The notes: a model not told the origin generated them from the letters alone. A stretch of 64,000 nucleotides of DNA from Comamonas fluminis (GCF_019186805.1 NZ_CP066783.1:3113501-3177500); one strand, 5' to 3'. Positions 19,432 through 29,989 are shown, numbered from the stretch's first letter. Program-made: numbers and translations.

Positions 19432-22056
19432 TCAGCGCGCCGTCTTGCGCTTTGTGTTTTTGGCTGCAGCACTGCTTGCAGGCGCCTTGACGCGCTTGAC
19501 AGCCTTGCTTGTTTTCGCCGTCTTGGCGGGCACAGCCTCTTGCGCCACTGGCTTGGCGGCAGAAGCATCCGCACTCAACAAAGCTGCCACCTTTTTCTTG
19601 ACTGCACCCTTGGCGCCAGCCTTGCGGGGCGTAGCAACTGCCGGCACCACTTCTGCCGCAACAGGCGCTGCCGGGGCAGTTGCAGCCTTCTGAGCCGCAG
19701 CCCCACGCGCTTGCGCCTGTGCGTATTCAGCTTCCAGCGCAGCCAGATTCACACCCTTGAGCATGGCTTTCTTGGCGGCTTTCCGGCTTTGCTTGCTGCC
19801 AGCGCTTTCAGAGCCGCCCGCTGCATTGCGCTGCGCACGGCTGGCCTTGGCATCCCTGCGATTCCACTTTTCGGCATAGCCCGCATCAGATCGCACTTCG
19901 CGCTGCTCCCGTGGCTCACGGCCTTCCCGGCGCCCGCGCTGATCGTCACGCCCGTCCTTCGCGTTCGAGCGCGCATTGCGCGGCGACATGATGGCGTCCT
20001 CGCCATCACGCACCAGACGGAAGTCAATACGGCGACCATCCAGATCCACGCGACTGACCTGCACCCGCACACGGGTGCCGATGCCGTAGCGAACACCGGA
20101 GCGCTCGCCACGCAGTTCCTGACGCGCTTCATCAAAGCGGAAGTAGTCGCCACCCAGCTCGGTGATGTGCACCAGACCTTCCACATACATGGCGTCCAGC
20201 GTCACAAAGACACCAAACGTCGTGACGGACGAGACCATGCCCGCAAACTCCTCGCCCAGGTGCTCGCGCATGTATTTGCACTTGAGCCAGGCTTCCACAT
20301 CGCGGCTGGCCTCATCGGCTCGGCGCTCGTTGGCGCTGCAATGCAGGCCCGCTGCTTCCCAGGCCTGAAACTCCTTGGCCGGTGCACGCTTGCGCGGCTT
20401 TTGATTGGGCTCCACCACCCGCGAAGCCAAGCGCTTGGCCATCTTGGCTTCAGCCTCGCCCGGTGTGGGCAGCGCGGGCAGCTTGTAGTGGGTGCCGCCC
20501 AGTTCAGCCTTGATGACCCGGTGCACCAGCAAGTCGGGGTAGCGGCGAATCGGGCTGGTGAAGTGGGTATAGGCCTCAAACGCCAGACCAAAGTGGCCGT
20601 TGTTATCAGGCGTGTAGAAAGCCTGCATCATCGAGCGCAGCAGCATGGTGTGAATCTGCTGCGCATCAGGCCGGTCCTTGGTTGCCGCAGCAATCTGCTG
20701 GAACTCCTTGGTCGTGGGGTTCTCGCTGATGCTCATGCCCACACCCATGGCCTTGAGGTAGTTACGCAGAATGTCCTGCTTTTCCATCGAAGGCTTGTCG
20801 TGCACGCGGAACAGACCCAGCTGGCCGCTTTGCTCAATAAAGTCGGCGCTGCAGACGTTGGCCGCCAGCATGGCTTCTTCAATCAGCTTGTGCGCCTCAT
20901 TGCGGGTGCGCGGCACAATTTTCTCGATACGGCCGTTGTCATCGCACACGATCTGCGTTTCGGTGGTTTCGAAGTCCACCGCACCGCGCTCCTCGCGGGC
21001 CTTGAGCAGCGCCTGATAGACACCGTGCAGATTCAGCAGATCCTGCACACGGTCCTTGCGCTTGGCTGCTTCCGGGCCACGCGTGTTGGCCAGAATCGCC
21101 GCCACTTCCGTATAAGTGAAGCGCGCATGGCTGTGCATGACCGCGGGATAGAACTGATAGGCCTGCACCTCACCCTTGGCCGTCACCAGCATGTCGCAGA
21201 CCATGCACAGACGATCCACATCGGGGTTCAGCGAGCACAGACCATTGCTGAGCTTTTCCGGCAGCATGGGAATCACACGGCGCGGGAAATAGACGCTGGT
21301 GGCGCGGTCATAGGCGTCCACATCGATGGCACTGCCCGTCGTCACATAGTGGCTCACATCGGCAATGGCCACCAGCAGACGCCAGCCCTTGCTGCGGCCC
21401 ACCTTGGCAGGCTCGCAATACACGGCATCGTCAAAGTCACGGGCGTCTTCGCCGTCAATCGTGACCAGTGGAATATCCGTCAGGTCAATGCGCTGCTTGC
21501 AATCGGCAGCACGCACCACTTCTGGCAAGGCCTTGGCCTGGTTGAGGCAGGCATCCGAAAAGATATGCGGCACACCATATTTGCGCACCGCAATTTCGAT
21601 TTCCATGCCGGGGTCATCCACCTCACCCAGCACTTCGGTGATGCGGCCAACCGGTTGACCAAACAGGGCAGGCGCTTCGGTGAGTTTGACCACCACCACC
21701 TGCCCCGGCTCGGCTGAGCCTGTGGCATTGGAGGGGATCAGGATGTCCTGACCATAGCGCTTGTCTTCGGGGGCCACGAGCCACACACCGCTTTCCTGCA
21801 GAAAACGGCCAATGATGGGCTGATCTGGACGCTCCACGATCTCGACCACGCGCCCTTCGGGGCGACCACGGTGGTCATTGCGGGCAATGCGCACCTGGAC
21901 ACGGTCCTTGTGCAGCACGGCTCTCATTTCATTGGGAGGGAGGTAGATATCACGCTCACCATCGTCACGGACCACGAAGCCGTGTCCGTCGCGGTGGCCC
22001 TGCACAGTGCCCAAGATTTCTTCATTCATATCGGCAGCTTTTGCGCGAGGGTTCAT
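19432..22056 (-). CDS. rnr: Ribonuclease R
   Basis: Processive 3'-5' exoribonuclease able to degrade structured RNA. Cold-shock-like domains (EEILGTVQGHRDGHGFVVRD) precede the RNB catalytic domain with IDGEDARDFDDAVYCE (catalytic Asp residues) and HFTSPIRRYPDLLVHR, then an S1 domain (VSSVTTFGVFVTLDAMYVEGLV). The C-terminal ~150 residues are a basic, Lys/Ala/Arg-rich tail (AKKAMLKG, KRVKAPASS), longer than in E. coli. The start is taken at ATG 22056 (MNPRAKAAD), giving 874 residues; an ATG at 22029 is an alternative. Neither has a Shine-Dalgarno sequence. A longer open frame to 22254 would be antisense to a tRNA gene and is rejected. Confidence 0.95.
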   Translation of the reverse strand: MNPRAKAADMNEEILGTVQGHRDGHGFVVRDDGERDIYLPPNEMRAVLHKDRVQVRIARNDHRGRPEGRVVEIVERPDQPIIGRFLQESGVWLVAPEDKRYGQDILIPSNATGSAEPGQVVVVKLTEAPALFGQPVGRITEVLGEVDDPGMEIEIAVRKYGVPHIFSDACLNQAKALPEVVRAADCKQRIDLTDIPLVTIDGEDARDFDDAVYCEPAKVGRSKGWRLLVAIADVSHYVTTGSAIDVDAYDRATSVYFPRRVIPMLPEKLSNGLCSLNPDVDRLCMVCDMLVTAKGEVQAYQFYPAVMHSHARFTYTEVAAILANTRGPEAAKRKDRVQDLLNLHGVYQALLKAREERGAVDFETTETQIVCDDNGRIEKIVPRTRNEAHKLIEEAMLAANVCSADFIEQSGQLGLFRVHDKPSMEKQDILRNYLKAMGVGMSISENPTTKEFQQIAAATKDRPDAQQIHTMLLRSMMQAFYTPDNNGHFGLAFEAYTHFTSPIRRYPDLLVHRVIKAELGGTHYKLPALPTPGEAEAKMAKRLASRVVEPNQKPRKRAPAKEFQAWEAAGLHCSANERRADEASRDVEAWLKCKYMREHLGEEFAGMVSSVTTFGVFVTLDAMYVEGLVHITELGGDYFRFDEARQELRGERSGVRYGIGTRVRVQVSRVDLDGRRIDFRLVRDGEDAIMSPRNARSNAKDGRDDQRGRREGREPREQREVRSDAGYAEKWNRRDAKASRAQRNAAGGSESAGSKQSRKAAKKAMLKGVNLAALEAEYAQAQARGAAAQKAATAPAAPVAAEVVPAVATPRKAGAKGAVKKKVAALLSADASAAKPVAQEAVPAKTAKTSKAVKRVKAPASSAAAKNTKRKTAR

Positions 22057-22090
22057 TTTTTTGATATACAATCTATGTCTTTCCTGAGAT

Positions 22091-22175
<85 letters not shown>

Positions 22176-22298
22176 AGTTTAACGACAACCTAACAAGGTT
22201 TCGATGAACTGGGGAAACATTCTGACAATTGAATGTTTTCAGCCCCATCGGCATCTCTTGAAAAAATTGAAGTCAGGTTTAAACGCAGAAAACTGCGC

Positions 22299-22304
22299 TA
22301 TAAT
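22299..22304 (+). promoter_or_regulatory. -10 box before tRNA-Leu copy 2
   Basis: Perfect TATAAT within CTGCGCTATAATCC, 17 bp before the tRNA 5' end. The -35 region is poor (GGTTTA at 17 bp). A strong -10 with a weak -35 is common for stable RNA genes. Confidence 0.55.
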
Positions 22305-22321
22305 CCAAAGCTTCCCTGAAA

Positions 22322-22406
<85 letters not shown>

Positions 22407-22414
22407 AATACGAC

Positions 22415-22447
22415 AAGCCGTTGCATGCAAATGCAACGGCTTTTTCG
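22415..22447 (+). terminator. Terminator of tRNA-Leu copy 2
   Basis: AGCCGTTGCAT, loop GCAA, ATGCAACGGCT, then a T-run. Here the stem is perfectly paired; in the next three units one base differs (GCAGCGGCT, a G-T wobble). Confidence 0.85.
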
Positions 22448-22527
22448 TTTTTCACATCACCCCACCCTCTTTTCGCATCTTTGCGAAAAATGTTCGCAAA
22501 CTCGCCAGAGCGCTGCGTTTGCCGCTA

Positions 22528-22533
22528 TATAAT
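22528..22533 (+). promoter_or_regulatory. -10 box before tRNA-Leu copy 3
   Basis: TATAAT within GCCGCTATATAATTCACTC, 16 bp before the tRNA. The same sequence stands at the same place before copy 4 (22756-22761) and copy 5 (22984-22989), so each repeat unit carries its own promoter. Confidence 0.55.
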
Positions 22534-22549
22534 TCACTCACTCTGAAAT

Positions 22550-22634
<85 letters not shown>

Positions 22635-22642
22635 AACACGAC

Positions 22643-22674
22643 AAGCCGTTGCATGCAAATGCAGCGGCTTTTTC
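22643..22674 (+). terminator. Terminator of tRNA-Leu copy 3
   Basis: AGCCGTTGCAT/ATGCAGCGGCT hairpin with GCAA loop and T-run. Confidence 0.8.
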
Positions 22675-22777
22675 GTTGGCCGATTGGCTTTTCTGCCTTG
22701 GCAAAAAACTTTGCAAAAACCACGCAAACTCGCCAGAGCACTGCGTTTGCCGCTATATAATTCACTCACTCTGAAAT

Positions 22778-22862
<85 letters not shown>

Positions 22863-22870
22863 AATACGAC

Positions 22871-22902
22871 AAGCCGTTGCATGCAAATGCAGCGGCTTTT
22901 TC
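22871..22902 (+). terminator. Terminator of tRNA-Leu copy 4
   Basis: Same AGCCGTTGCAT/ATGCAGCGGCT hairpin with T-run as after copy 3. Confidence 0.8.
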
Positions 22903-23005
22903 GTTGGCCGATTGGCTTTTCTGCCTTGGCAAAAAACTTTGCAAAAACCACGCAAACTCGCCAGAACACTGCGTTTGCCGCTATATAATTCACTCACTCT
23001 GAAAT

Positions 23006-23090
<85 letters not shown>

Positions 23091-23098
23091 AATACGAC

Positions 23099-23130
23099 AA
23101 GCCGTTGCATGCAAATGCAGCGGCTTTTTC
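23099..23130 (+). terminator. Terminator of tRNA-Leu copy 5
   Basis: Same hairpin and T-run as after copies 3 and 4. Confidence 0.8.
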
Positions 23131-23181
23131 GTTGGCGCTCTGCCCTCCGCTCACAATCCGAAGCAGGAAATAAGCAGGCAC

Positions 23182-23210
23182 AAAAAAGGGAGTCCTCAGA
23201 CTCCCTTTTT
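23182..23210. terminator. Bidirectional terminator between tRNA cluster and DUF349 gene
   Basis: Hairpin AAAAAGGGAGTC, loop CTCA, GACTCCCTTTTT. It serves the plus-strand tRNA cluster and the minus-strand DUF349 gene. A dispersed-repeat half copy (GATAGCTACAAGCGTTTGAT) abuts it at 23211-23230. Confidence 0.8.
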
Positions 23211-23230
23211 GATAGCTACAAGCGTTTGAT

Positions 23231-25906
23231 TTACTTGCGCAGCAGCTGCTTCAGTGCCGTTTGCAAACGGCGTGCAGTCGCTTCATCGCTACCGCTGGCC
23301 AGCACTGCAGCCACGTCCTGACCCCATGTCTGCTGGGGCGAAGGATCGTTGCGACGTGTCAGCATCTGCAGCTGCAGCGCACGGCGCGCAGCCAGCTGGT
23401 CTGCCGGTGTGTGCACATCGGCGGCCATTTCCAGGCGCAGCAGCGCTTCTGCGGCATTGCCCTTGGGCGCTGCGGCAATGGCGGTGGACCAGGAGGAGCG
23501 CACAGGCGCCGTCACCTTGCCACCCAGTTGCTGTGCCGAAGGCATTTGCTCGGCATCACGCGACTGCCATGCACCCATCAGCTGGGTCAGGGCTTCACCG
23601 TGGGCCTGAGCGGCCAGCTTGCGCAGAGCTTCCTGAGCATGCTCCACCGCATCACGCTGGGCGCGGAAAGCAGGATCTGCCAGACGTGGACCACGTTCTT
23701 CGCGCGTGAATTCACGACGGCCACGGCCCATGTCGCCACGGCTGCCATCACGACCAGGGCGATCACCGCCACGGCCTGCATCGCGGCCACGGCCTCCGTC
23801 CTTGCGGTCGCCTGGGCGACCAGCGGGTGCAGCCGCAGCTTCTTTCTTCATGCCTGGGCGGTCATCACCGCGCACAGCCAGCACAGGGCGAGCAGGCTTT
23901 GCGACGACGGGGGCATCAGCAGCTTCCGTTGCTTGCGCTTCTGTTTCAGTAGCTACAGGCGCTTGACCGTCTTGGACTTGAGCCGGGTTTGCATCAGATT
24001 TCTCTGCAGCAGGCTGGGCCTTGATAGCGGCTTCCAGCTCAGCCAGAGCAGTGCGAATCTTCTGCGCATCACCGCTGGCATTGGCAGCTTCCACCGCCTT
24101 GGAGGCTTCCAGCACGCGGCGGTCATGTTCGGACAGTTCGACCGCAGGTGCACGCGAGCCACGCTCTACGCTCTTGCGATTGAAGGCGTCATCCAGCGGC
24201 TTGCGGAACGCGTCCCAGAGCTTTTGCTCATGCTTGCGATCCAGAGGCACGCCTTGCGCTTCAACCTGCCAGCGCTGCTGCAGCGCCTTAACAGCATCGA
24301 TACGCAGGCTAGCAGCAGCGCCCAGAGCCACGGCTTCGTCAATCATGGCGTGACGGCGATCCAGGCTGGCCTTTTGTGCAGCCTGCAAAGGTGCCTCAGC
24401 AGCAGCCATGGCTTGCTTGAACAGCGGCTGCAGCTCAGCAAACAGCTTTTCGCCGATGTGGCCGCTTTCGCGCCAGCGCTCACCAAACTGGCGCAGTGCG
24501 CGCAGCATGTTCTTCCAGTCCTGGCTGGCAGAGTGCTCTGCAGCCCAGGCCTTGATTTCTTCAATCAGCGTCAAGCGCTGGGCCTTGGCCTGTGTGCTGT
24601 CCTGACGGATCTTGTCGTGCCAAGACTCAACCACCTTGTAGGCAGCGTTGCAGGCTTCGTCAAACTTCTTCCACAGCGCGTGGTTGGCAGCAGCGCCCTG
24701 GTCGGCGTTCTTCCACTGCTCGCGCAGGGCGCGCAGGGTTTCCTGAATCTTGCGACCACCCAGAGCCTGCCCTTCGGGGCGGTTCAGCAGGGCTTCGGCC
24801 TTGGCCACCAGCTCTTCACGCAGCTTGTCTGCGTTCTGACGCTGCCAGCCATCGGCTTCACCAGCGGCTACCAGTGCTTGGTGCACTTCGCCAACCAGCG
24901 CTTCGTCCACAAAGCGGCCATGCGCCTTGATGGCAGCGCGCATGGCTTGCACAGCGGCAGAGCCCGCCTTGCTGTTGCCAGCGGCGGTTTCTTCCTTGAG
25001 GGCTTGCAGTGCCTGTGTCAGGCCCGCCTTGGCAGCTTCGACCTGCTCGGGTGTGGGCTTGCCACGGCCAGGAGCGGCAGCACGGGCAGCGGGCTTGGCA
25101 GCCTCGGCAGGAGCGGCTTCAGGAGGCAGACCACGGGCCACGCGAATTTCATCGGCCCACACGGGCACGGTGGGCAGAGGCGATGTTTCGTCAGCGGCCG
25201 CAGTTTCGGTTTGTGCCAGTGCAGACTGGAAAGCGTCCCAAACCAGCGCCAGCTGTGCGGATGCTGCTTCCAATTGAGGAGGGAAACGGCCATCCACGCT
25301 GCTCCAGCTGGCGTCGCTGGTCAACTCCTTGGCCTGCTCTTGCCAGCGTGCCACGTCAGCGCCCAGCGCTTCCAGCACAGCCTTGGCATCCTTCCAGGAC
25401 TTGGTGGACAGCACTTCAATGCGCTGCGCCAGCAGCAGCGCCACTTCGCGCTGCACCTGGGTGCGGTGTTGCAGGTCTTCCACGGCCTTTACGCGCTCAA
25501 CCAACTGAGCCTTGAACTGCGACAGCGGCTCGCGCGACAGTGCAGCGCCGGCCTTGGCGGCGTCACGCTGCCAGGCGGCGGCGGCGGCGGCGTCAAAAGG
25601 CGCAGCAGCCAGCAGGGCCTGGGCCTTGTCAGCCCACTCCACGGAAATTTTTTCCTGGTTTTCAGTGCGACGGATTTCGTCCAGGCGCTCACGCACGGCG
25701 CGGGCTGCGCTCTTGTCGCGGCCATTGAGTTCCTTGTGGACTTCCTGGAGTTGCTCAACCGAGGGTTGAGTGGTCAGCCAGTCACGGATGCGCGCGGCGC
25801 GATCACCCGAGGTTTCGGCAGAAAAAGCACCACCCGTCAGCGCATCCAGCGGATGTTGCTCAGAATTCTTGGCAGAGGCCGGGCTTACTTCAGATGCATC
25901 AGACAT
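23231..25906 (-). CDS. DUF349 repeat protein
   Basis: A large (891-residue), mostly helical, charged protein with DUF349 repeats, for example LREQWKNADQ...HALWKKFDEACNAAY and RWQVEAQGVPLDRKHEQKLWDAFRKPLDDAF, each marked by the W-K-F pattern. Between the repeat region and the C-terminal helical part lies a low-complexity, Arg/Gly/Asp-rich linker (GRGRDAGRGGDRPGRDG, about residues 715-760). No enzyme motif is visible. I prefer ATG at 25906 (MSDASEVS); ATGs at 25933 and 25999 are possible and no clear ribosome binding site decides. DUF349 proteins are widespread in proteobacteria and poorly characterised; I do not assign a role. The 216 bp upstream to the next gene show nothing clear. Confidence 0.75.
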   Translation of the reverse strand: MSDASEVSPASAKNSEQHPLDALTGGAFSAETSGDRAARIRDWLTTQPSVEQLQEVHKELNGRDKSAARAVRERLDEIRRTENQEKISVEWADKAQALLAAAPFDAAAAAAWQRDAAKAGAALSREPLSQFKAQLVERVKAVEDLQHRTQVQREVALLLAQRIEVLSTKSWKDAKAVLEALGADVARWQEQAKELTSDASWSSVDGRFPPQLEAASAQLALVWDAFQSALAQTETAAADETSPLPTVPVWADEIRVARGLPPEAAPAEAAKPAARAAAPGRGKPTPEQVEAAKAGLTQALQALKEETAAGNSKAGSAAVQAMRAAIKAHGRFVDEALVGEVHQALVAAGEADGWQRQNADKLREELVAKAEALLNRPEGQALGGRKIQETLRALREQWKNADQGAAANHALWKKFDEACNAAYKVVESWHDKIRQDSTQAKAQRLTLIEEIKAWAAEHSASQDWKNMLRALRQFGERWRESGHIGEKLFAELQPLFKQAMAAAEAPLQAAQKASLDRRHAMIDEAVALGAAASLRIDAVKALQQRWQVEAQGVPLDRKHEQKLWDAFRKPLDDAFNRKSVERGSRAPAVELSEHDRRVLEASKAVEAANASGDAQKIRTALAELEAAIKAQPAAEKSDANPAQVQDGQAPVATETEAQATEAADAPVVAKPARPVLAVRGDDRPGMKKEAAAAPAGRPGDRKDGGRGRDAGRGGDRPGRDGSRGDMGRGRREFTREERGPRLADPAFRAQRDAVEHAQEALRKLAAQAHGEALTQLMGAWQSRDAEQMPSAQQLGGKVTAPVRSSWSTAIAAAPKGNAAEALLRLEMAADVHTPADQLAARRALQLQMLTRRNDPSPQQTWGQDVAAVLASGSDEATARRLQTALKQLLRK

Positions 25907-26122
25907 GGTGCTGCTAGGAGAGATAGATGTCATGTAGGGGTCAGAAAATGCTTGTTGCCCTTGCAGCCACTGCTGCAACAGGCCCATATACCAGCCCACA
26001 TGAGGGCTGATATCCCAAGCTCAAGCCCGGGCGCCTATGCACCTGGGCAAACCGGTATTTTCGCCTTTATTTGAAGACAAGCCAAAAAATGCGAGATCAC
26101 GGTGGATTTCGCATGATTTGGC

Positions 26123-29100
26123 TTACTGCGTGGACAGGCTCAACTGGGCGCGTGGCGACCAGTCTTTGTCCTTCATATCCAGCCTGGGCGCGCCCAGAAA
26201 CAGGCGCTCCAGCGGCAGGTTTTGAGTGGAGAGATAGTCCCGCACGGCCACGCCACGGGCCAGCGCCAGCTCACGCATGGCGTCGTCAGGCACCTTGATG
26301 CTGGCCACCAGCAGCTCCTTCATCTGGTCGGCTGGCAGGTCTTTGGCCATTCCGACCATGTTGCGGGGCTTTTTGATGTCAGCACGGCCATAAACCGCCT
26401 TGAGCAGCGCTGGGCGCTCAGCCTCGCTGAACTCCGTAATGTCTTCAGCGCTCTTGCCATCACGCAGACCCTTGCGGCGCTTTTCGGCCAGCATCAGGCG
26501 ATCAAGCTCCACCGACTTCCAGGCTTCCTTGTCCTCGGCCTCACGCGATTCACCGGCAACCGTCATCTTGAGTGCAGGTCGGTCATTGAGTGACTTGACG
26601 ATCTTGCTCAGTTGCTCCTTGGCCTTGGCATCGAGCTGGGCACTGCCCGGCGCAAAATTCACCGCACCCGATTCATCACCGCCCGAGAACGCCCCCGACA
26701 GCAGCGCAAACGGCGCAGTCACAGCCTTCATGATGATGTTGCCAATGACCTTGAAGACGATGGGGGCCAGACGGAACTGCGGATCGTTGAGCGAGCCGCT
26801 GAGCGGCACATCCAGATCAATCACGCCATTGCGGTCAGACAGCAAAGCCACCGCCAGCTTGACCGGCAGAGATGCGGGAGCGCCCTCAACCTTGTCGCCA
26901 AAGGTGAGCTGACGCAGCACCAGCTTGTTCGACGCGGTGAGCTGCCCATCGGGCTGCACCTTGTAGTTGACGTCCATATACAGCTTGCCGCGCTCAATGC
27001 CGTAGCCCGCGTATTTGATGGAGTAAGGCGACAGCGGAGACAGCTCCAGGTCATTCATCTGGGCACGCACATCCAGCGCCAGCGGCTTGGCCAGCGGGTT
27101 CACCTTGCCGCTGATATCCAGCGTCGCCGTGCCTTGCGCCCTGCCCTTGATTTCCAGATCCGCCATCTGCGGCTCGGTCTGGCCTTGCGGCGTCTGCGAT
27201 GAAAACGCACTCAAGCGACCGTTGAGCTGGCTCAGGTCTGCCGAGTAGTTGGGCTGAATAAAGTAGTCAGAGAACTGCACCTTGCCGCCCGTCAGCACAA
27301 TGGGGCCGACGTTGATGATGGGCGCCGGGCCACTGTCCTCGGGTTTTGCGGTCTCAGCCGCTTTTTCCACCGTAGGCTTTTCACCAGCCGCCACCTGTGC
27401 ATTGGCCTGCTCGTTCTGCGCGACCGATTGCTCGGACTTTTCGGTCTTCACAATGTCCTGCAGATTGATACGGCCGTTGCGCTGCACGATGACGCGTGCA
27501 AAAAAGTCGCTCAACGCCGTCTCGCGCACGCTGATATGCAGCGGCTGCGCGGGGCGCATGTTCAGATCAAGTCCGCGCACTGCCAGCGTCTTCCAGGCCA
27601 GCAGATCATCGCCAAGCCCCAAGCCTGTGCGGGCAGACAGCGCCTTGGCACGGTCTGCGGTGGAGTCATTGAGCACCGCCGTCAGCGCGCCCTTGGCGGT
27701 TGTGGGCTTGTCTTTTTCTTCCTGCACGGGGGCTGCCAGCGTGGAGCGCACGCGCAAATCGGTCAGCTCCACATCGCCCTGCACGCTCACTTGCGGGCCT
27801 TTGGGCTGAGCCAGATAGTTGAGCCTGCCGCGGAAGTTGCCGTCGGCACGCACCAAGTCCACATTGAGCTTGTGCCCGAAATAAGGCTCGAACGCATGCA
27901 GCGGCAAGGCCTGAACCTGCAACTGGCCCTGTGCGGACACAGGCGTCAGGCCTAGTTGCCCACGGAAATGAAGGCTACCAGCCTGCACGCGGCGGCCCGT
28001 GCCCAGCTTGGCCGAGACTTCCAGTGGGCTGGGTGCAGCCTTGGTTGCCAGGGGCTCAAATGCACCCAGGCGCACGCGCAGCGCGCTCACATCCAGCTCC
28101 ACCGGTTCTGCTGCCTGCCCCTGCACTGGCGCCGCATCATGCAGGCGCACAGCACCACCATCCACCGCCAGCGCCGCCAGCTTCACATTCCATGGCTTTT
28201 CAGCAGCAGACTTGCCGGGTTTACCTGGCTTTACAGCCTTGGCAGGCCTGGCCTGAGGCAGCCAGCGCTCATACATCCAGTGGCCTTGCGCATCGCGCAG
28301 CGCCGCCAGCTGGGGCTTTTGCACTTCAACCGCTTCAAGCTGCACCTGCTGCTGAGCCACATCGACATGCACGCCCTTGAGCTTGATCTGCTCGACCTGA
28401 ACGGGCGCCTGCTTGTCCTGCAGCAGCAGCTTGTCTGCGGTGAATTCCTTGACCTGCGCCACCACACCGGCCTCGCTCCATGCCAGTTCGGCATCGGCAT
28501 TCAGCGTGGCACTGAGCTGGGGCTTGAAATGCGCCTCTATATAAGACTGCACCCACTGCAAAGGCAGCTGCTGCAGCTCGATCGCCAGCTTGCCATCCTG
28601 CGTGGTGGCCTGACCTTGCACCGACAGCGTTGCGCCGCCCTCTTCCTTGGCCGCCTCACCTGCATGCAGCTGCGTTTTCAGCGCCAGTTCCAGCGGCTCT
28701 TTCATGGGCCAGTGCACATTCTTGACCTGCACGGCCAGCGGTGCCAGCGTCAGCGCCGCTGGCGCGCCGCCCGTGGCCGCATCACGCCAGTGCACCACGC
28801 CACCTTCCAGCTCAAACTGCTTCACATGGGCCGCCAGCGCCTGTGCGTTCTTTTTTTCTTCCAGGCTTGCATCCGCGGGCTTGGCTTCCTCAGCAACTGC
28901 AGCGCTTTGCTGCGCAGGTGCACTCAAACCCAGCCAGTTGATAAGCCCCTGCGCATTGCGACTGGCATAAACCTCCGGCTTGACCCAGCGCACCGACTCC
29001 AGCGTGATCTGGCTTTGCAAAGGCCGCACATTGGCCAATTGCAGCTGCAAGGCTTCAAACTTCAGCAAGGGCGCATCGTGCCTATCCTGCAGCTCCACTC

Positions 29101-29989
29101 CGGACAGAGCCAGCTTGCCGCTGATACCCACCACCGCCTGCTCTTTTTGCTCGAAGCTGATTTGCAGGTCCGTATCTAGCACACCCGAGAGCGGCTTGAC
29201 AGGCACGCTGGCAGGCACATAGCCCAGATAGGGCGTGAGATCGATCTGATCCCACTTCAAAGTCATTGCCGTCTGGCGACCATCTGCAAATGGCGTGCTC
29301 TCGCCCCTGGATTCGAACTTGCTGCCATTGAGATCAAACGCCAGGTGCGGCAGCACCTTGATCTCGCGCTTGGATTCCAGATTGCTGATGAATGGAATGC
29401 CCAGCTGCAAATCCTTGAGCTCATGCTTGCGCTGCACCGACTCGTCATTGAGTTCCACGCGCCCATCACGCAATGCGATGTTGTAGAGCGCAAAGTTCAC
29501 CGGCTTGGAAGGCTCCTCGTCCTTAGGCTCGGAGAGTTTGGCGATCACATCATCAATGTCGAGCTTGCCCAGCGAATACTGGGTCAGGCGCACCACAGGC
29601 GCATCGACCTCAATGGCATCCAGAACGGGCGCCAGACGGAAGATGGACTGCGCGCTGGCGTTGACAAAAATACGCTTGATCTCCAGCTGCGGCTGCGCTG
29701 CAGAGGCCAGGTCTTTTTGCCCTTCAGCGCTTTGAGAATCAGCGCTATCAGCTACTTTTTTGATAGCTTTATCAATCACCAGATCGTGAATGGTGACCGC
29801 CAGGGACCATGGCGCAAACTCCACCTTGCCCACATGCACACCGCGCCCCAGCTTGTCGGAGGCCTGCTTTTCCAGCTGACTTTTGGCCACCCAGGGCACC
29901 AGCGCCCAGAGCAGCAGCCACAGCAGCAAAACGGCAGAAACAAACCAGATCAACCGGCGCAGCCAGCGGTTCGATGTGAGTAATGACAT
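26123..29989 (-). CDS. DUF748 (AsmA-like) giant envelope protein
   Basis: 1288 residues. One N-terminal transmembrane anchor (about residues 10-33, LIWFVSAVLLLWLLLWALVPW) is followed by a very long periplasmic part of the AsmA/DUF748 type (GRGVHVGKVEFAPWSLAVTIHDLVI at the start; SPLSPYSIKYAGYGIERGKLY and GVIDLDVPLSGSLNDPQF near the end). Such proteins are thought to form long beta-groove structures involved in lipid traffic between membranes; that role is inferred from the family. Near residue 1110 an OmpA-like fragment appears (VNFAPGSAQLDAKAKEQL), usual for DUF748 members. The gene contains a dispersed-repeat copy near 29733-29775. It stands alone, with a 940-bp gap upstream. Confidence 0.85.
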   Translation of the reverse strand: MSLLTSNRWLRRLIWFVSAVLLLWLLLWALVPWVAKSQLEKQASDKLGRGVHVGKVEFAPWSLAVTIHDLVIDKAIKKVADSADSQSAEGQKDLASAAQPQLEIKRIFVNASAQSIFRLAPVLDAIEVDAPVVRLTQYSLGKLDIDDVIAKLSEPKDEEPSKPVNFALYNIALRDGRVELNDESVQRKHELKDLQLGIPFISNLESKREIKVLPHLAFDLNGSKFESRGESTPFADGRQTAMTLKWDQIDLTPYLGYVPASVPVKPLSGVLDTDLQISFEQKEQAVVGISGKLALSGVELQDRHDAPLLKFEALQLQLANVRPLQSQITLESVRWVKPEVYASRNAQGLINWLGLSAPAQQSAAVAEEAKPADASLEEKKNAQALAAHVKQFELEGGVVHWRDAATGGAPAALTLAPLAVQVKNVHWPMKEPLELALKTQLHAGEAAKEEGGATLSVQGQATTQDGKLAIELQQLPLQWVQSYIEAHFKPQLSATLNADAELAWSEAGVVAQVKEFTADKLLLQDKQAPVQVEQIKLKGVHVDVAQQQVQLEAVEVQKPQLAALRDAQGHWMYERWLPQARPAKAVKPGKPGKSAAEKPWNVKLAALAVDGGAVRLHDAAPVQGQAAEPVELDVSALRVRLGAFEPLATKAAPSPLEVSAKLGTGRRVQAGSLHFRGQLGLTPVSAQGQLQVQALPLHAFEPYFGHKLNVDLVRADGNFRGRLNYLAQPKGPQVSVQGDVELTDLRVRSTLAAPVQEEKDKPTTAKGALTAVLNDSTADRAKALSARTGLGLGDDLLAWKTLAVRGLDLNMRPAQPLHISVRETALSDFFARVIVQRNGRINLQDIVKTEKSEQSVAQNEQANAQVAAGEKPTVEKAAETAKPEDSGPAPIINVGPIVLTGGKVQFSDYFIQPNYSADLSQLNGRLSAFSSQTPQGQTEPQMADLEIKGRAQGTATLDISGKVNPLAKPLALDVRAQMNDLELSPLSPYSIKYAGYGIERGKLYMDVNYKVQPDGQLTASNKLVLRQLTFGDKVEGAPASLPVKLAVALLSDRNGVIDLDVPLSGSLNDPQFRLAPIVFKVIGNIIMKAVTAPFALLSGAFSGGDESGAVNFAPGSAQLDAKAKEQLSKIVKSLNDRPALKMTVAGESREAEDKEAWKSVELDRLMLAEKRRKGLRDGKSAEDITEFSEAERPALLKAVYGRADIKKPRNMVGMAKDLPADQMKELLVASIKVPDDAMRELALARGVAVRDYLSTQNLPLERLFLGAPRLDMKDKDWSPRAQLSLSTQ

